From NCBI GenBank assembly GCA_009885845.1, contig VFJW01000033.1:1-64000 (forward strand): a stretch of DNA of 64,000 bases, in the 5' to 3' direction. This document shows positions 36,200 through 45,107 of the stretch, in pieces. The notes under the pieces were generated by a model. That model did no database searches and had not been told where the DNA came from. It saw only the letters and a list, made by a program, of their open reading frames with translations. The DNA is from Geobacter sp. (lineage in GTDB: Bacteria > Desulfobacterota > Desulfuromonadia > Geobacterales > Pseudopelobacteraceae). Position 1 is the stretch's first letter, and each line of letters begins with the position of its first letter. The position numbers and the translations under genes are program-made.

Positions 36200-36904
36200 A
36201 TGAATGAAACACTGCTCGTGCAAAATATCCATAGTTATTATGGAAAGAGTCATATTCTTTTCGGTGTCGATTTTTCCGTCAAAAAGGGTGAGACCTTCTG
36301 CCTGATGGGGAGAAACGGCGCCGGGAAAACCACTACCTTCAAAAGCATTGTGATGCTGGTCCCGCCAAAAGAGGGCAAAGTAATCTTGAATGGCAGAGAG
36401 ATCAACGGACTGAAACCATATCATGCCGCACGTCTCGGCATCGGTCTTGTTCCGGAGGACCGGCGGATCTTCGGCGAACTTTCGGTTAAAGACAATCTTC
36501 TGCTCGGCACCTCCAGCGGACGGCATGGCTACTGGAATCTGGAGCAGATTTACACCTATTTCCCGATTCTGCTCGATTACCAGGACAAACCGGGCGGAAC
36601 CCTCTCAGGCGGAGAGCAGCAGATGCTTACCATCGCCCGGACCCTGATGGGAAATCCCGATATACTGCTGCTGGATGAGCCGACAGAGGGGTTGAGCCCG
36701 GTTATGGTAAAAGTTTTGAAAGATCTGGTGTTGAAAATAAAGGAATTGGGCACCACGATTCTGCTGTCCGAACAGAACATAAAATTCTGCATGGCGGTTG
36801 CCGACCGGGTTGTCATCATCGACAAAGGACATATCGTCTATGAAGCCGACGCGGAAACCTTCCGGCATGATGATGACGTTAAAAAGAGATATCTGGCTGT
36901 TTAA
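36200..36904 (+). CDS. livF: Branched-chain-type ABC transporter ATPase (LivF)
   Basis: 234 residues. Walker A GRNGAGKTT, signature LSGGEQQML, Walker B ILLLDEPTEGLSP. Begins two bases after livG. With the four preceding genes it completes the five-part importer. Confidence 0.94.
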   Translation: MNETLLVQNIHSYYGKSHILFGVDFSVKKGETFCLMGRNGAGKTTTFKSIVMLVPPKEGKVILNGREINGLKPYHAARLGIGLVPEDRRIFGELSVKDNLLLGTSSGRHGYWNLEQIYTYFPILLDYQDKPGGTLSGGEQQMLTIARTLMGNPDILLLDEPTEGLSPVMVKVLKDLVLKIKELGTTILLSEQNIKFCMAVADRVVIIDKGHIVYEADAETFRHDDDVKKRYLAV

Positions 36905-36921
36905 CCTACGAGGAGAAACCG

Positions 36922-38082
36922 ATGAATACCAAAATAAACTATTTTAAAACCACCGGCAAAATCATCACCGGGATGAAGTCAATAGCAACTCTCCCGGAGG
37001 AAATCAGGCTGCTCGGCGGAAAACGGGTGTTTATCTTTACCGATGAAGGGATCATCAAGGCCGGTATTTGTGAGCAGGTGTTGCAGATACTGGAGGGTAC
37101 TGTTGAGTCGGTATCTGTGTTCGGAAATGTACCGCCCGAGCCACCACTGGAAACAATCGATGAGTGCCTTGCGTTGGCGCGTGAAGCGCGCTGCGATCTG
37201 ATAATCGGTCTTGGCGGCGGTTCAGCCATGGACGTTGCCAAGGTTATCTCGGTCCTGTTAACCAACGACAAATCACTTGCCCAGATGATCGGGGTCAATC
37301 TGGTAGATGTACGCGGGATCCCGAAAATTCTGATCCCCACTTCTGCCGGCACCGGGAGTGAAGTAACTCCGATTGTCATTCTGACCGACCAGGCGGAGAA
37401 TCTGAAAAAAGGGGTTGTATCTGATTTCCTTTTTCCGGAGACGGCCATTCTTGATCCGGAGCTGACGATATCCCTGCCGCCGGGCGCGACGGCGGCCAGT
37501 GGCATGGATGCGCTTATTCATGCAGTTGAAGCGTACACCTCCGTGAATGCGACCCCCATGACCGATCATCTTGCTGTGCGGGCGATTCAACTGGTTGCTG
37601 CAAATATCAGGAGTGCCTGGGCCAACGGCAATAATCTTGAAGCCCGCATGAACATGCTGGAAGGGAGTCTACTGGCCGGACAAGCCTTTGCCAATGCAGG
37701 GGTGACTGCCGTACACGCCTTCGCCTATCCGCTCGGCGGGGAGTTCCATGTACCGCATGGCGTATCAAATGCGGTAATGCTTTGCGCTGTACTCCGTTTC
37801 AACATGATCGCTAATCTGGAAAAGTTTGCTTCTCTGGGCAGATTGCTCTGCCCGGATGTAGCCTCACAGGACAATAAGGTTTGTGCGGAAGCCGGCATAT
37901 GTTTCCTTGAAGGACTGATTGTCGATCTGCAACTTCCGAGAACACTTCGGGAGCTGAAGATACCTCAGGATGCAATTCCCCGGATGGCAGAAGGTGTCAT
38001 GAAGGTCACCAGATTGCTGGCGAACAATCCACGAAAGATTACTCTTGAAGACGCAAAAAAAATATATCAGGATGTCTACTGA
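36922..38082 (+). CDS. Iron-containing (group III) alcohol dehydrogenase
   Basis: 386 residues. An N-terminal nucleotide-binding part has GLGGGSAMDVAKV, and the metal site follows with ASGMDALIHAVEAY (Asp and first His) and HAFAYPLGGEFHVPHG (two further His). It interconverts an alcohol and aldehyde with NAD(P)H. Located 17 bp after livF with AGGAG before the ATG. Together with AOR it could carry an alcohol through its aldehyde to the acid; substrate unknown. Confidence 0.92.
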   Translation: MNTKINYFKTTGKIITGMKSIATLPEEIRLLGGKRVFIFTDEGIIKAGICEQVLQILEGTVESVSVFGNVPPEPPLETIDECLALAREARCDLIIGLGGGSAMDVAKVISVLLTNDKSLAQMIGVNLVDVRGIPKILIPTSAGTGSEVTPIVILTDQAENLKKGVVSDFLFPETAILDPELTISLPPGATAASGMDALIHAVEAYTSVNATPMTDHLAVRAIQLVAANIRSAWANGNNLEARMNMLEGSLLAGQAFANAGVTAVHAFAYPLGGEFHVPHGVSNAVMLCAVLRFNMIANLEKFASLGRLLCPDVASQDNKVCAEAGICFLEGLIVDLQLPRTLRELKIPQDAIPRMAEGVMKVTRLLANNPRKITLEDAKKIYQDVY

Positions 38083-38121
38083 TGAACATGATTTCCAGGG
38101 TTAAATGTTCGGGGGCTTACA

Positions 38122-38553
38122 ATGAAGGAGCAAGCAGAGACACGCCGCAATTACAAGCATTTTCACGAGATAACAACCCGCTGGATGGATAACGACATCT
38201 ACGGGCACGTCAACAATGTCATCTACTACAGCTGGTTTGATACGGCAGTGAACCGGTTTCTGATTGCGAATGATGTGCTTGACATCGAACATAGTCCGGT
38301 TGTTGGCCTGGTAATCGAAACGCAATGCAACTATTTCGCTCCGGTCGCTTTTCCGGATCGGATAACTATAGGAGTGCGCGTGGCAAAGCTGGGAAACTCA
38401 AGTGTGCGTTATGAAGTCGGCGTCTTCAGGGAAGACGAAGAGGAGGTTTCAGCTCAGGGGCACTTCATCCACGTTTATGTCAGCCGGGAGACCCGCCGGC
38501 CGGTTGCGCTGCCCGATAAACTGAGAACTGTTCTTCAGACCATTCAGGCTTGA
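38122..38553 (+). CDS. Acyl-CoA thioesterase, hot-dog fold (4-hydroxybenzoyl-CoA thioesterase-like)
   Basis: 143 residues. The family pattern TRWMDNDIYGHVNNVIYYSWFDTA appears near residues 17-40, with the Asp of MDNDIYGHVNN in the catalytic position. It releases CoA from an acyl-CoA in the cytoplasm. Overall this is the third enzyme after the importer, suggesting that the imported compound passes through a CoA ester. Short hot-dog proteins differ widely in substrate, so the name is general. Confidence 0.85.
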   Translation: MKEQAETRRNYKHFHEITTRWMDNDIYGHVNNVIYYSWFDTAVNRFLIANDVLDIEHSPVVGLVIETQCNYFAPVAFPDRITIGVRVAKLGNSSVRYEVGVFREDEEEVSAQGHFIHVYVSRETRRPVALPDKLRTVLQTIQA

Positions 38554-38597
38554 GTAAGCTCCGGCACTCTGCATGATTTTTAGAAAAGGAGCCTGAT

Positions 38598-38888
38598 GTG
38601 TCAAAAATAACGGTAGCAGCAAAGATCGTTACAAAGAAGGATTCTGTTGAAGCGGTCAAGGCGGAACTGCTTAAACTTATCCCTCCGACAAGGAAAGAGA
38701 GCGGCTGTATCGAGTACACTCTGCATCAGGACAACAGTGATCCTTCAATATTTCTCTTCTACGAAACCTGGGAGAGCATCACTTCTATTGAAAAACATAT
38801 AAAAACTTATCATTACAAGGCTTATGTAAAAGCGCTGGAGGGATTGCTTGAAGAGAAAGTCGTTAACAAAATGACACGAATCGGCTGA
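38598..38888 (+). CDS. ABM-domain protein (putative quinol monooxygenase family)
   Basis: 96 residues starting at GTG with AAGGAG upstream. Antibiotic-biosynthesis-monooxygenase fold: ITVAAKIVTKKDSVEAVKAELLKL, TRKESGCIEYTLHQDNSDP, FLFYETWESITSIEKHIKT. Members act on quinones or aromatic compounds, but many are uncharacterised. Last gene of the plus-strand set; its stop is one base from the end of the convergent hicB gene. Confidence 0.85.
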   Translation: MSKITVAAKIVTKKDSVEAVKAELLKLIPPTRKESGCIEYTLHQDNSDPSIFLFYETWESITSIEKHIKTYHYKAYVKALEGLLEEKVVNKMTRIG

Positions 38889-38889
38889 T

Positions 38890-39222
38890 TCAAGCCGCTT
38901 TTTTGAGAATTTTGCGACAATAACTGTTCAGGCTTTCCCCTTGCTGAATTGCCCTTATGGCGAGAGTCTGATGCAACTCTTTTTCAACACGCAGTAAAAA
39001 TCTGCCGGAATATACTCTAGAAGCAGTCGGTTTTGGCAGTGGCCGGGCGTCTAATTTGTACAGCTCGATCGTTTCAGCGACAACCTCGCACAACTCTTTG
39101 TAAACGGCAGTCTCATCATCGCCATGCACCCCACCTAGCAAAACGCCGGGGCATGTGCCTACATAACAGCTATCATCTTCCGACCATTGCACAATCTTCA
39201 GATACTTGTCACCCGCTTTCAT
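38890..39222 (-). CDS. hicB: Orphan HicB-family antitoxin-like protein
   Basis: 110 residues. The N-terminal part has the HicB partial RNase-H-like pattern (DSCYVGTCPGVLLGGVHGDDETAVYKEL) and the C-terminal part is a ribbon-helix-helix DNA-binding domain (RFLLRVEKELHQTLAIRAIQQGESLNSYCRKIL). No hicA reading frame is found on either side: only 49 bp separate it from the metallopeptidase gene upstream. It may be a solitary regulator. Confidence 0.82.
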   Translation of the reverse strand: MKAGDKYLKIVQWSEDDSCYVGTCPGVLLGGVHGDDETAVYKELCEVVAETIELYKLDARPLPKPTASRVYSGRFLLRVEKELHQTLAIRAIQQGESLNSYCRKILKKAA

Positions 39223-39271
39223 CTTTTTGTCTCCTGTATTGAATCCATTCGGGATGCCAATCCTTGATGAT

Positions 39272-39979
39272 CTACACCAGCGCCAACTCCAATTTATGCT
39301 TCCGCTTCTCCCAGTCAGGCATCACCTTTTCCAGAAGCCGGTAAAATTCTGAACTGTGATCATGACATTGCAGATGGCAGAGTTCATGAGTAATGACGTA
39401 ATCGATACTCTCTTTTGGAGCGCGAATCAGGTCAGTATTGAGGGTCAGCTGCCCTCCCCTGGACAAGCTCCCCCAGCGCGTCCTCATTCGTCTGGTTCGG
39501 ATGAGCGGCTTTGTTAACCCACGTTGTTCAAAGTACGGCCAACACCGAGCAAAGCTGCTGCAAAATGTAGCCGCCGCCTTTTCCACATACCATGCGTTCA
39601 AAAGCAATTTGATGTGATCCGGAGATGAAAGGTGCTTTGTCTCCACCAGAAAATATCCTCTCAACAGTTTAACCGAATCCCGGACACCCTCGCTGATTTT
39701 CAGGCGGAACTGCTTGCCTAAGTAGAGGTGCGTTTCGCCGCCAACAAACTGCCGCCCCGGTGTTCGCGGGTCAAACTGCCGAAAATACTGCTGCTGTTTC
39801 AAGATCCACCGGGCACGTTTGCTGACTATTTTTTGTATCTCATCAAGCCCGGTTTCGGTCGGTGACTTAACCACAACGCTGCTGTCAGGGTACACCTCGA
39901 TAGCCAGAGTTTTTCTGGCACCACGGAGCACGTTGAAGCTGATGTTCTCTTTGCCATAGGTGACCGTACAGAGTGCCAT
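39272..39979 (-). CDS. YgjP-like zinc metallopeptidase (M48/DUF45)
   Basis: 235 residues with the zinc motif in YVITHELCHLQCHDHS (HExxH plus a downstream His) and MRTRWGSLSRGGQLTLN, typical of the YgjP/SprT-related group. Begins three bases after the hsdR stop, so it is the last gene of the restriction operon. Genes of this family often sit beside hsdR; their role there is not established. Confidence 0.88.
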   Translation of the reverse strand: MALCTVTYGKENISFNVLRGARKTLAIEVYPDSSVVVKSPTETGLDEIQKIVSKRARWILKQQQYFRQFDPRTPGRQFVGGETHLYLGKQFRLKISEGVRDSVKLLRGYFLVETKHLSSPDHIKLLLNAWYVEKAAATFCSSFARCWPYFEQRGLTKPLIRTRRMRTRWGSLSRGGQLTLNTDLIRAPKESIDYVITHELCHLQCHDHSSEFYRLLEKVMPDWEKRKHKLELALV

Positions 39980-39982
39980 AGC

Positions 39983-42900
39983 CTACTTTCTCCGGTTCCT
40001 GGAGACGTTCAGTGCCTTTTCAATCAGCACATCCATCTGCTCCAGGCTTATTTCAATTCCCTTGGCGCCTTTTATCTCATCGAATAGATAATCGTCGATG
40101 TCATTAATCACTTGCTTCCGGGCATCGTCATCATCCCAGAATTGCACCTTCCAGTGATGATCAAGTATGGCTTGAATCGCCAGAGCTATTTCGGCGGAAA
40201 TGGTTTCGCACGCTTCCTGCGAAAGATCGAGCTCCGCCAGAAACGGCTTCAGCACCCCAAAGTATGCCATTGCCTCTTCATTGCCTTTCAGGCTGGCAGG
40301 GATGTCGTCATGTTGGCGAGTGACTACCTTGGTACGGTACTCCACTGTTCGGTTCAGATATTCAAGATCAGAAATTCGCTTGGCCCGAAAATCCTCAATA
40401 GCCTGTTGAATCAGTGCAGAGAATTTCTCGTAAAAAGCCGGATCTTCCGCCATCTTTTCGGTAATAACCTTCTTAGTCGCATGGGCAATGGCATCCGCCT
40501 TTGCCGCAGTTGTCTTGCCGTAAACGCCCTGTTCTTCCTTGACCACATTGAACATCTTGTCGTCAAAGATATTGACCGGTTCATTCAACTGGATGACTTC
40601 ATTCGCTTGAATATGGGTATCAAGCAGCTTCTTGATCTTCGGTTCGTAATCCCGATAATCAATGGCTTCAGCATAGCGGAGCTTAACGGCAGCTTTCAGG
40701 TTGTGGAAACGTTTCAGGTCTGCCTTGTAACGGTAAAGCTTTGCCTCATCGATGTTCACGATAAACTCTTCAGACGAAAGAGCAATCCCCAGGGTTTTAC
40801 TGTATTCGGCCAAACGCTGATAGAAACTCTCCCGATATGCATCATCAGACAGCAGAACCTCGTAGGCTTCTTCGTCGTAACTATTCTTGACCTCTTTGAA
40901 GATATCCCACAGGTCGGAGTATCGCTGGGGAAGCTTTTCAACTTCAGCATTTATGGACGTCAGCGTGCCTTTTAGATCGTCTTCATCATACCCTTCAAAA
41001 GCACTGTACATGGTCAAGGCTTTATCCAGTTCACCCAACAGCCCCACATAATCAACAACAAAGCCTTCATCCTTGTCTTCCGACAGCCGGTTGACGCGGG
41101 CAATCGCCTGCAACAGCGTATGCTCTTTCAATTCCTTACAGATGTAGATAACCCGGTTGCGCGGGGCGTCAAAACCGGTCAGCAGCTTGCTCACCACAAT
41201 CAGGATTTCCGGTTCCGAACCAAACTTGAACTGGTTGATAATCTGCTTGGTATACTCCTCTTCGCTGCCGTAGCGTTTCATCATCTTCAGCCAGAACTTG
41301 ACCACCTCGTCCGTCGGCTCATCGTCAGTTTCCTCATACCCTTCGCGGCTGTCCGGCGCCGAGATGACTACCTCGGAAGAAATGAAGCCGATGTTCTCAA
41401 GATGCTCCTGATACTTCAGGGCTACGGCCTTGCTCGGGGCAACCAGTTGAGCCTTGAAACCGGTCCCCTGCCAATTGGCCCGGAAATGCTCGCTGATGTC
41501 AAAAGCCCGCATGTAAACGACCTGATCAGCCTTGTTCAGCATCGATGCCCTGGCATATTTTCGTTTCAGGTCAGCCTTTTGTTCTTTAGTCAGCCCCTGC
41601 GTATGACGCTCGAACCAGAGATCGATGGCGACCTTATTCTGCTCCATCTCCACATAGCGTCCTTCATAGAGCAGCGGGACGACCGCACCGTCCTCTACCG
41701 CTTGATTAATCGAATAGTGCGGTTCGATCAGGCCACCGAACTTGACGAAGTTGTTCTTCTCTTTTTTCAGTAGCGGCGTACCGGTAAAGCCGATATAGCA
41801 GGCATTGGGAAACATCTGCCGCATCCGCGCAGAAAAGCCGCCGAAGTTGGTACGGTGGCTTTCATCAATCAGCATGAAGATGTCAGGAGAATCATCCTGA
41901 AATTTCCTGATGTTCAATGCCTTATCGAATTTGTGAATCAGCGTGGTCACGATGCTGGCCTTATGCTCCGCAACCAGCTCCATGAGGTGTCGTCCCGAGG
42001 TCGCCCTGTTCGGGTCAAGGCCGCAGGCGGCAAAGGTATTGCCGAGCTGTTTATCCAGGTCGTCACGGTCGGTCACCAGCACAATACGCGGATTAGTGAC
42101 GCAGGGATCAAGTGCCAGATTTCTCCCCAGCATAACCATGGTCAATGATTTGCCCGATCCTTGCGTGTGCCAGATGATACCGCCTCTGCGCCGCCCTTCA
42201 CTATCCAACTGCTGAATCTGCTCCAAGGTTGACTTGACGACAAAATACTGTTGATAGCGGGCTATTTTCTTGATGCCGCCATCGAACAGCGTGAACTTGA
42301 AAGCCAGCTCCAACAAGCGTTCCGGACGGCACAGGCTGTAGAGAACCTTGTCCTGCTCGGTCACCAGGCGCTCCCCCTCTGCTTCATGAGCGTCGAAGAA
42401 TGACCGGGCAACAGCAAATTCGCCACTAAAGAGGAGGTTTTTTTTATCCATCGCAAGAGCGGTATTAACCGAGCGGGAAACATCGGTATCCTTGTCACGC
42501 AGCTCTTTCCAGATGCCCCAGAATTTGGCCGGAGTTCCTGCAGTTGCATACTGAGCGGCGTTCTTATTAACCGCCAGGACCAGTTGGCTATAGACAAACA
42601 GCCGGGGAATATACTCGTCATTCTGATTACGGATGCACTGGGAGATTGCCTGCTCCACCTCCACATTGGGTGACTTGCACTCGATCACCGCCAGCGGGAT
42701 GCCATTGACGAACAGAACGATATCCGGCCGGGCTGTCTCCGTGCTGCGGGATCGGTCAACGCTGAATTCAGCAGTCACATGAAAGACATTCCGCTCCCAT
42801 TCACGCCAGTTGATGTAATTCAGGTTGAAGCTCTTGGAATCGCCTTCGACGGTCTGTTCCAGAGCACTTCCCAGGGTAATCAGGTCGTAGATCGCCTCGT

Positions 42901-43177
42901 TGGTCTTGAGCAGACCATCGTACTTGACGTTCTTCAGTTTCTGGATGGCGGACTGTATGTTCTCTTCGCTGAACAGGAATTCGCGCCCTTTGTAGTTGAT
43001 GCGGTTGAGGCGTTTCAACTGCTCGCGCAGGATGCCTTCCAGCAGGACATTGCCGGTTTTACCCTGGCGCTGTTTCATGACCTGTTCAGGAGGGAGGTAT
43101 TCGTAGCCCAGATTGATCAGGAGTTGCAGGGCGGGGATCTGGGAGAGGTATTTTTCGTTGAAGCGAAAGCCGCTCAT
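39983..43177 (-). CDS. hsdR: Type I restriction enzyme, R subunit
   Basis: 1064 residues, full length. The nuclease core is near residues 150-170 (PDIVLFVNGIPLAVIECKS: Asp, then E-x-K). The superfamily 2 motor follows with WHTQGSGKSLTM (Walker A) and LIDESHRTN (Walker B), and FTGTPL and LLTGFDAP mark later helicase motifs. It translocates and cuts unmodified DNA together with HsdM and HsdS encoded upstream. Overlaps the four-helix-bundle gene by 4 bases. Confidence 0.96.
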   Translation of the reverse strand: MSGFRFNEKYLSQIPALQLLINLGYEYLPPEQVMKQRQGKTGNVLLEGILREQLKRLNRINYKGREFLFSEENIQSAIQKLKNVKYDGLLKTNEAIYDLITLGSALEQTVEGDSKSFNLNYINWREWERNVFHVTAEFSVDRSRSTETARPDIVLFVNGIPLAVIECKSPNVEVEQAISQCIRNQNDEYIPRLFVYSQLVLAVNKNAAQYATAGTPAKFWGIWKELRDKDTDVSRSVNTALAMDKKNLLFSGEFAVARSFFDAHEAEGERLVTEQDKVLYSLCRPERLLELAFKFTLFDGGIKKIARYQQYFVVKSTLEQIQQLDSEGRRRGGIIWHTQGSGKSLTMVMLGRNLALDPCVTNPRIVLVTDRDDLDKQLGNTFAACGLDPNRATSGRHLMELVAEHKASIVTTLIHKFDKALNIRKFQDDSPDIFMLIDESHRTNFGGFSARMRQMFPNACYIGFTGTPLLKKEKNNFVKFGGLIEPHYSINQAVEDGAVVPLLYEGRYVEMEQNKVAIDLWFERHTQGLTKEQKADLKRKYARASMLNKADQVVYMRAFDISEHFRANWQGTGFKAQLVAPSKAVALKYQEHLENIGFISSEVVISAPDSREGYEETDDEPTDEVVKFWLKMMKRYGSEEEYTKQIINQFKFGSEPEILIVVSKLLTGFDAPRNRVIYICKELKEHTLLQAIARVNRLSEDKDEGFVVDYVGLLGELDKALTMYSAFEGYDEDDLKGTLTSINAEVEKLPQRYSDLWDIFKEVKNSYDEEAYEVLLSDDAYRESFYQRLAEYSKTLGIALSSEEFIVNIDEAKLYRYKADLKRFHNLKAAVKLRYAEAIDYRDYEPKIKKLLDTHIQANEVIQLNEPVNIFDDKMFNVVKEEQGVYGKTTAAKADAIAHATKKVITEKMAEDPAFYEKFSALIQQAIEDFRAKRISDLEYLNRTVEYRTKVVTRQHDDIPASLKGNEEAMAYFGVLKPFLAELDLSQEACETISAEIALAIQAILDHHWKVQFWDDDDARKQVINDIDDYLFDEIKGAKGIEISLEQMDVLIEKALNVSRNRRK

Positions 43178-43830
43178 GGTTTTCTCCTGGCCTGACTGCG
43201 GGTGCGGTAGAGGCGTTCGGTGAAGCCCCCTTCTTTTTCAAAAGCCGCCGCTTGGGCGGCCAGCTGGCGGTCGAGCAGGGAGCAGGCGACTGCGAGCAGG
43301 GTGAGAGCCGCGTTAGCGGCGATTTCGGGGTAGGACGGTGGGGTTGGTTGGGTTGGTTTTGTGGACGCTGTGGACATCATGGACATCATGGACGACGTGG
43401 ACTGTGTGGACTGTCCATCAAGTCCATGCTGTCCACCGATTTCCTTGCACCAAGCCGCAACCTCATCCGCACTAGCGCACCGCCGCGCAACCAGCCACTT
43501 GCGGCGCGGGTCTTCCCGCTCCCAGAGCGGCAGTCCCCGCTGCCGCAGAAAGTCTTCATAATCCAGTTTCAACTCTTCCAGGCTGGCGCGGGCCACATTG
43601 GTAAGTTTCAGTTCGGTCTTTTTGGAGGTGCCGGAAGCCTGGCTTCCTTCGGCAATGTTCTGCACGCCGCTGCGCGCTGCCTGCACCATCTGGTCGCGGG
43701 TGCGGCTGAAGCGGTCGATGTAGCGCTCACAAAAGCGCACCGTCACATCAAAAACAAGCTGGGCAATCTGAAAGCTTTTCAAATTACGATACCCGCCATG
43801 CTTAGGAATCAACCCCTCCCCATCACCCAT
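43174..43830 (-). CDS. Four-helix-bundle protein (23S rRNA intervening-sequence/Avd-like family)
   Basis: 218 residues from the ATG at 43830; an upstream extension to 43935 would only translate the GTCCAC-type repeat (TLWTLWTRWT) and is rejected. Residues about 12-110 match the S23/IVP four-helix family (FQIAQLVFDVTVRFCERY, MVQAARSGVQNIAEGSQASG, ELKLTNVARASLEEL, DYEDFLRQRG). A low-complexity insert coded by a second repeat (STQSTSSMMSMMSTAST) splits the C-terminal part. It is coupled by overlap to hsdR. Family members are basic helical proteins of unclear function, one branch serving diversity-generating retroelements; no reverse transcriptase is seen here. Confidence 0.82.
   Translation of the reverse strand: MGDGEGLIPKHGGYRNLKSFQIAQLVFDVTVRFCERYIDRFSRTRDQMVQAARSGVQNIAEGSQASGTSKKTELKLTNVARASLEELKLDYEDFLRQRGLPLWEREDPRRKWLVARRCASADEVAAWCKEIGGQHGLDGQSTQSTSSMMSMMSTASTKPTQPTPPSYPEIAANAALTLLAVACSLLDRQLAAQAAAFEKEGGFTERLYRTRSQARRKP
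43366..43436. repeat. GTGGAC/GTCCAC-type minisatellite inside the four-helix-bundle gene
   Basis: Degenerate tandem units of the form xxGTGGACxx or CATGGACAT (plus strand) with ~9-bp periodicity, ending in GTCCATC, GTCCATG and GTCCACC in the opposite orientation. They encode the Ser/Thr/Met-rich insert of the minus-strand protein without breaking its frame. Confidence 0.75.
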
Positions 43831-43849
43831 AACAACCCCCACAAAATAA

Positions 43850-43895
43850 TCAGTCCACCTCGTCCACAATGTCCACAAAGTCCACCAAGTCCAAA
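43850..43895. repeat. GTCCAC-type minisatellite between hsdS and the four-helix-bundle gene
   Basis: Five 9-bp units of the type GTCCACnnn (CAGTCCACC, TCGTCCACA, ATGTCCACA, AAGTCCACC, AAGTCCAAA). Same core as the repeat at 43366, 400 bp away. Confidence 0.85.
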
Positions 43896-43913
43896 ACAAA
43901 CCTGACCAAACCC

Positions 43914-45107
43914 TTACTCCACCCGCACCCGCCACTCCCCGGTCAACAGCCTTTGCATCAACCCACGCTTCTGTCTGCGGTAGGCTTCGGCCTGCTTTTT
44001 CAGCAGGTCGATTTCCTGTCTGGCGATGGTGAGGATTGCGGCAATAGCCTCTGTTTCTTCATCACAGCTAGGCAAATAAAGGCTGTTTGAGAGAAACGTA
44101 GAGTTTGTAATGTTGATCGTGTTCTTTGCGCCTTTTTGAATGATTGGCCACAAGTAATTTCGAGTCCTAACAGGAGATTCAAAATAAAAATTCAGGAACG
44201 TTCCAAGCTGTTGGCTTCTGGGAGTGAATACGCCATACAAGGGTGATACTATTACGGAGGAGTCAACTCGACTCTGCTTGACAATCCCGTAGGGAAACTC
44301 TCCGGTTGGACTTTTCGTATAAACGACATCCCTTGGTTTCACCACATTATAGTTTGAGGTGTCTTTGGCAGCATATACACGACCAAGATGTTCAACTTGG
44401 TTAATCAAGCCTTTGTGCACTGATACGGAATATACTTCTTCTTGACCGGAACTTTGCTCGCCATGCTCAATCAGCACTTCAGAAAGTCGGTATTTTTGCC
44501 ATTTTTTTTCAAAGCCCTTGATGCGCATGTTTCCTGCAAGGAGGTCATGTTTAATTGCATTTAAATGCTTCACTTTGGTCTCAATCAACCGTTCGGTTTT
44601 TTCGATGGCAAGAGCCCAAGTAGAAAGTAGGGCGTCTATTGAGTCTTGTTCGTTCTTTGGAGGGAGTTCTATAAGGAGTGGTCTTATCGTCTGAAGGTTT
44701 ATATTTGCTTGAGCATTTTGTGTCGCTCGCGATTCAAAATAACTTTTCTGCGTTTGAAGAAAAAACTTGAGCCAGTTTTTATTAATACCTTCCTTAGGCT
44801 GAACGGCCACTAGGCTATCTGTACAAGCAAATCCGAAACCAACTTCTGCGACATCACCGATGTTTGCAGCGATAGTAATTAATAATGTTCCAGCAGGAAA
44901 GTACTTGCTGACCTTTAGCCCTTCATTATTTAATGTTTGAGAATATGTAGAGATTGTGGCACCTGATGCGCCTGCTACGTCACCAGTTTGCAAAAACGGA
45001 ATTTCACCACCAAAATATTTGGGGTCGTTTCTTGGCCTTACAGAAAATTTTCCGCGCTCAACTACAGCAATATCCTGAAGCTCCACAGTCTGCCAGTTTT
45101 TCTTCAT
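43914..45107 (-). CDS. hsdS: Type I restriction enzyme, specificity subunit
   Basis: 397 residues, full length with two target-recognition domains. Each begins with a similar pattern: WQTVELQDIAVVERGKFSVRPRND at the start, and WQKYRLSEVLIEHGEQSSGQE in the second half. Each ends in a conserved helix (NEQDSIDALLSTWALAIEKTERLIETKVKHLNAI-type; EETEAIAAILTIARQEIDLLKKQAEAYRRQKRGL). It dictates the DNA target. Starts by a 4-base overlap with dinD. Confidence 0.94.
   Translation of the reverse strand: MKKNWQTVELQDIAVVERGKFSVRPRNDPKYFGGEIPFLQTGDVAGASGATISTYSQTLNNEGLKVSKYFPAGTLLITIAANIGDVAEVGFGFACTDSLVAVQPKEGINKNWLKFFLQTQKSYFESRATQNAQANINLQTIRPLLIELPPKNEQDSIDALLSTWALAIEKTERLIETKVKHLNAIKHDLLAGNMRIKGFEKKWQKYRLSEVLIEHGEQSSGQEEVYSVSVHKGLINQVEHLGRVYAAKDTSNYNVVKPRDVVYTKSPTGEFPYGIVKQSRVDSSVIVSPLYGVFTPRSQQLGTFLNFYFESPVRTRNYLWPIIQKGAKNTINITNSTFLSNSLYLPSCDEETEAIAAILTIARQEIDLLKKQAEAYRRQKRGLMQRLLTGEWRVRVE

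Noticed and set aside
43174-43830. Diversity-generating retroelement suggested by the Avd-like protein
   Set aside because: No reverse transcriptase, template repeat or variable repeat is seen nearby.
43366-43895. CRISPR array suggested by the repeated GTCCAC units
   Set aside because: Units are ~9 bp without spacers and no cas gene is present.
43831-43935. N-terminal extension of the four-helix-bundle protein rich in Trp/Thr/Leu
   Set aside because: It is a translation of the GTCCAC repeat; the ATG at 43830 gives the family's start.
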